DNA from: Cupriavidus cauae
GTDB taxonomy: Bacteria; Pseudomonadota; Gammaproteobacteria; Burkholderiales; Burkholderiaceae
Direction of reading: 5' to 3'
Length of the DNA stretch: 64,000 bases
Assembly (NCBI RefSeq): GCF_008632125.1
Contig: NZ_VWRN01000072.1
Span: 29,959 to 93,958, forward strand
The stretch's first letter is position 1, and each line of letters opens with the position of its first letter. Of the stretch, positions 62,182 to 64,000 are shown piece after piece. The position numbers and the translations under genes were made by a program. The notes beneath the pieces are model-generated. The model ran no database searches and was not told the DNA's origin. It saw nothing but the letters and a program-made list of their open reading frames with translations.

Positions 62182-63450
62182 ATGGCTGGCACTCACACTG
62201 TCGCTTCGTCTGCCATCGTCGACTCGAGGCCACCGCCCCATCCGGGCGCCGACACGCCACGCGATCATGGCACGATGGCCGTGCAAGCAGGCGGGAACTC
62301 GGCTCGCATCCAGTATGTCCGTGCTGCGGACGGGCATCCGGCCCACCAGGGGGGCGATGGGAAGGCCGGTCCCTGGGACAAGGTCCTGTCGTTCTTCGGT
62401 ATCCGAAAGCCCGCTCCCCATCATGATCGGCCGCACATCGCCGACTCGCGGCCAGCTGATCGGCCGCCGGTAGAGAACCGAGTCGAAACGACGGTTGTCC
62501 AATCGGCCCCGCCCCCGGCCAAAGCGGAATCCGCGACACCGTTTCCGATTCTGAAGCTTCCGTTCGAGCTGCTTTGCGAGGTGATGGCGCGGGTGCCCCA
62601 TGACGAGCGGCACTTCTTCCGTCGCGATGCATCGTTGGGAACAACTTGCAGGAAATTTCACGATGCCATCGCCGCCGTGGCCAAGATGCCACGGTATCGC
62701 GATGACGACGCTCTTGCCCGACGTATGGCCGGAATGAGATGGGCGAGTCAGCTCGTTCCAATGATCGACACCATTGCCAATGCGAAGGCACCAACTCGCG
62801 AGTGGGCACTTGCAGCGGTGGTTCGGATGGCCGGCGGGATGTCGGCAGCAGGCAGGCGAGCAATCGTGTTGGCGATCCTTCAACGTGCGAAGGATCGTTC
62901 GACACTGTGGGCACTTGAATTGATGCGCCACTTGGCCATGAGGCTGCCCGATTCGGATGGCGAGCTCTTGTCCATATTGACCGACCGCGCCATACAGATC
63001 GATGCGCAAAGTGATGACGAACATCTGGCCAAGGCGAGAGTCCTCGCACAACTCGCACAACGAATCAGCCCTGATGATCTGCCCGGAACCGTGCGCCGCT
63101 GGGAGTCGATATACAAAGCGGTCTCGGCGCATCCCCGCAACGAGGATGTCCTTACCGTGCGCGGCCTGAGAGCTGGATTCGATCATTTGAGCAGCGACAC
63201 ATTCAACTGCAAGTTCAATGTCGAATCCGAGGGAATGCTGCTCTGCAGACTGATTTGGCTCTACCGCGCAGTAGACAGCCTGCAATCCAGGCAGTACGAG
63301 GCGGCCTGCACCGCAGAGGAGTTGGTCCCCAGAGAGCCGCCTAAGCCTTTACCCGGGACAGTGAAGCCGCCGGATCCATGGCGCGCATACAGCAGCATCA
63401 TGGATCGCCCCATACCAAAAATCGATCGCTTGCCATCCCACATCATGTAG
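62182..63450 (+). CDS. F-box-like protein, possible secreted effector
   Basis: The product is 422 residues, starting MAGTHTVASSAIVDSRPPPH at the ATG behind CAGGAGCAATC. Residues 1-118 are disordered and rich in Pro, His, Asp and Ser. Residues about 121-166 read like an F-box (ILKLPFELLCEVMARVPHDE, then TTCRKFHDAIAAV: LP at the start, CRKFHDAI at the end). The rest is helical, possibly ARM/HEAT-like. F-box proteins in bacteria are nearly always delivered into eukaryotic hosts (for example GALA and VirF). GC content and codon use are clearly lower than in the neighbours. No secretion-system gene or clear Hrp-type box is visible. The family call is tentative. Confidence 0.6.
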   Translation: MAGTHTVASSAIVDSRPPPHPGADTPRDHGTMAVQAGGNSARIQYVRAADGHPAHQGGDGKAGPWDKVLSFFGIRKPAPHHDRPHIADSRPADRPPVENRVETTVVQSAPPPAKAESATPFPILKLPFELLCEVMARVPHDERHFFRRDASLGTTCRKFHDAIAAVAKMPRYRDDDALARRMAGMRWASQLVPMIDTIANAKAPTREWALAAVVRMAGGMSAAGRRAIVLAILQRAKDRSTLWALELMRHLAMRLPDSDGELLSILTDRAIQIDAQSDDEHLAKARVLAQLAQRISPDDLPGTVRRWESIYKAVSAHPRNEDVLTVRGLRAGFDHLSSDTFNCKFNVESEGMLLCRLIWLYRAVDSLQSRQYEAACTAEELVPREPPKPLPGTVKPPDPWRAYSSIMDRPIPKIDRLPSHIM

Positions 63451-63501
63451 CAACGCCCCGTTGCGTGGATCGCAAAGAATAGCAATAGCCCGGAGGAGAC
63501 G

Positions 63502-63876
63502 ATGCGAATTGATGGGTTTCGCCCGAGTACTCAATCGAATGACAATAAGTTGCCCGACTCGGAAACCGGGCGGTCAAATACAAGCCCCCGGGGCGACCCG
63601 CTCCTCGACGATATAGGTTCATCCGGCCATGGCATCGCACCATCGTTCCAACCAGACTTGGATATCGATCGGGGTCCCAATGCATTGAACCTGCTCAAAG
63701 ATGAGTCTTTGAATCCGCTAATCGTCATTGACGAGCTGGGTAGCGGAATCGCTGAGAAGTCGACTAACAACCGAAACGTGAGGCCCGTCCCTCCTCGCGA
63801 ACCTGTCCGGTCCTCTCAAGTCCCCACATGGCCTCCCCCGTACCTCTCTCACGCGAAGCTCTCGGAGACAAAGTGA
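63502..63876 (+). CDS. Effector-like protein, 3' end cut by an IS insertion
   Basis: The surviving 124 residues (MRIDGFRPSTQSNDNKLPDS to YLSHAKLSETK) are polar, disordered and rich in Ser, Asn, Pro and Asp, with no recognised domain. CGGAGGAGACG gives a strong start at 63502. The stop codon TGA (63874-63876) is the first three bases of the IS left end, so the original gene was probably longer and its rest should lie beyond the element. Composition matches the F-box-like gene 51 bp upstream, suggesting co-transcription. Confidence 0.65.
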   Translation: MRIDGFRPSTQSNDNKLPDSETGRSNTSPRGDPLLDDIGSSGHGIAPSFQPDLDIDRGPNALNLLKDESLNPLIVIDELGSGIAEKSTNNRNVRPVPPREPVRSSQVPTWPPPYLSHAKLSETK

Positions 63877-64000
63877 ATCGCCCCGGGTTTTGCGGAGGCT
63901 CTCACTCTTGAGAGAATGCGAGCCATGAGCAAGAACAACGCAAACAAGTTTTCCCCGGAAGTGCGCGAGCGCGCCGTGCGCCTGGTGCAGGAGTCGCGCG
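63874..64000 (+). mobile_element. IS3-family insertion sequence, left end (continues past window)
   Basis: The element begins with an IS3-type terminal repeat, TGAATCGCCCCGGGTTTTGC, followed after 30 bases by the transposase start. Only 127 bases are in the window, so the right end and target duplication cannot be seen. It interrupts an effector-like gene. Confidence 0.82.
63925..64000 (+). CDS. IS3-family transposase OrfA, N-terminal part
   Basis: The visible 25 residues begin MSKNNANKFSPEVRERAVRL, the typical N-terminus of IS3-family OrfA (helix-turn-helix that binds the terminal repeats). The ATG at 63925 follows GAGAGAATGCGAGCC. The gene runs off the window edge; OrfB with the DDE domain is expected to follow. 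Confidence 0.88.
   Translation, partial: MSKNNANKFSPEVRERAVRLVQESR

Overview
This window is high-GC chromosome from a beta-proteobacterium of the order Burkholderiales, most like a Cupriavidus/Ralstonia/Bordetella-type soil organism. The evidence is five TctC/Bug-family periplasmic receptors with no permease genes beside them, many LysR-, IclR-, GntR-, TetR- and LacI-type regulators each next to a small catabolic cluster, stand-alone eutBC, and a sigma-54 activator beside an acetoin-type dehydrogenase. No tRNA, rRNA, CRISPR array or replication origin was seen. The genus is inferred from gene content only.

Left part (1-25300): a partial LysR gene; a DnaJ-like chaperone; three Bug receptors with acyl-CoA dehydrogenase, CaiB-type CoA-transferase, TetR and M24-peptidase-like genes; the L-lactate locus lutABC plus lactate permease, with a divergent FadR-type regulator and a matching operator; eutBC for ethanolamine; and an aldarate cluster (garD, Bug receptor, enolase-superfamily dehydratase) divergent from a LacI-type regulator, with two near-identical palindromic operators 104 bp apart.

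Middle (25300-40041): LysR genes divergent from an acyl-CoA dehydrogenase, an NmrA-type oxidoreductase and a VOC protein; a degenerate ImmA/IrrE-like protein; a MarR-like regulator; a small unknown gene under a LexA-type box; DNA alkylation repair (Ada-AlkA fusion plus Ogt); thpR; a PilZ protein; an IclR regulator; and an inositol-monophosphatase-family phosphatase.

Right (40196-57684, nearly all on the minus strand): an AcoR-type sigma-54 activator, a two-gene gluconate-dehydrogenase-like operon, and a five-gene 2-oxoacid/acetoin dehydrogenase operon. In that operon E2 is split into a free lipoyl-domain protein and a catalytic-domain protein, followed by its own lipoate-ligase-like gene. It is preceded by a good -24/-12 promoter and two palindromic upstream sites, which tie it to the activator. 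Then come a cupin/Bug/acyl-CoA dehydrogenase/CoA-transferase/IclR cluster, a soluble hybrid histidine kinase and a TPR protein.

The right end (57998-64000) has a 1328-residue BTAD/cyclase-like/AAA/TPR signalling protein and then a compositionally different, lower-GC segment. That segment holds an F-box-like protein (possible secreted effector) and a second effector-like gene whose stop codon is supplied by the left end of an IS3-family element running off the window. In-frame or intergenic short tandem repeats (7-23 bp units) are unusually common throughout.
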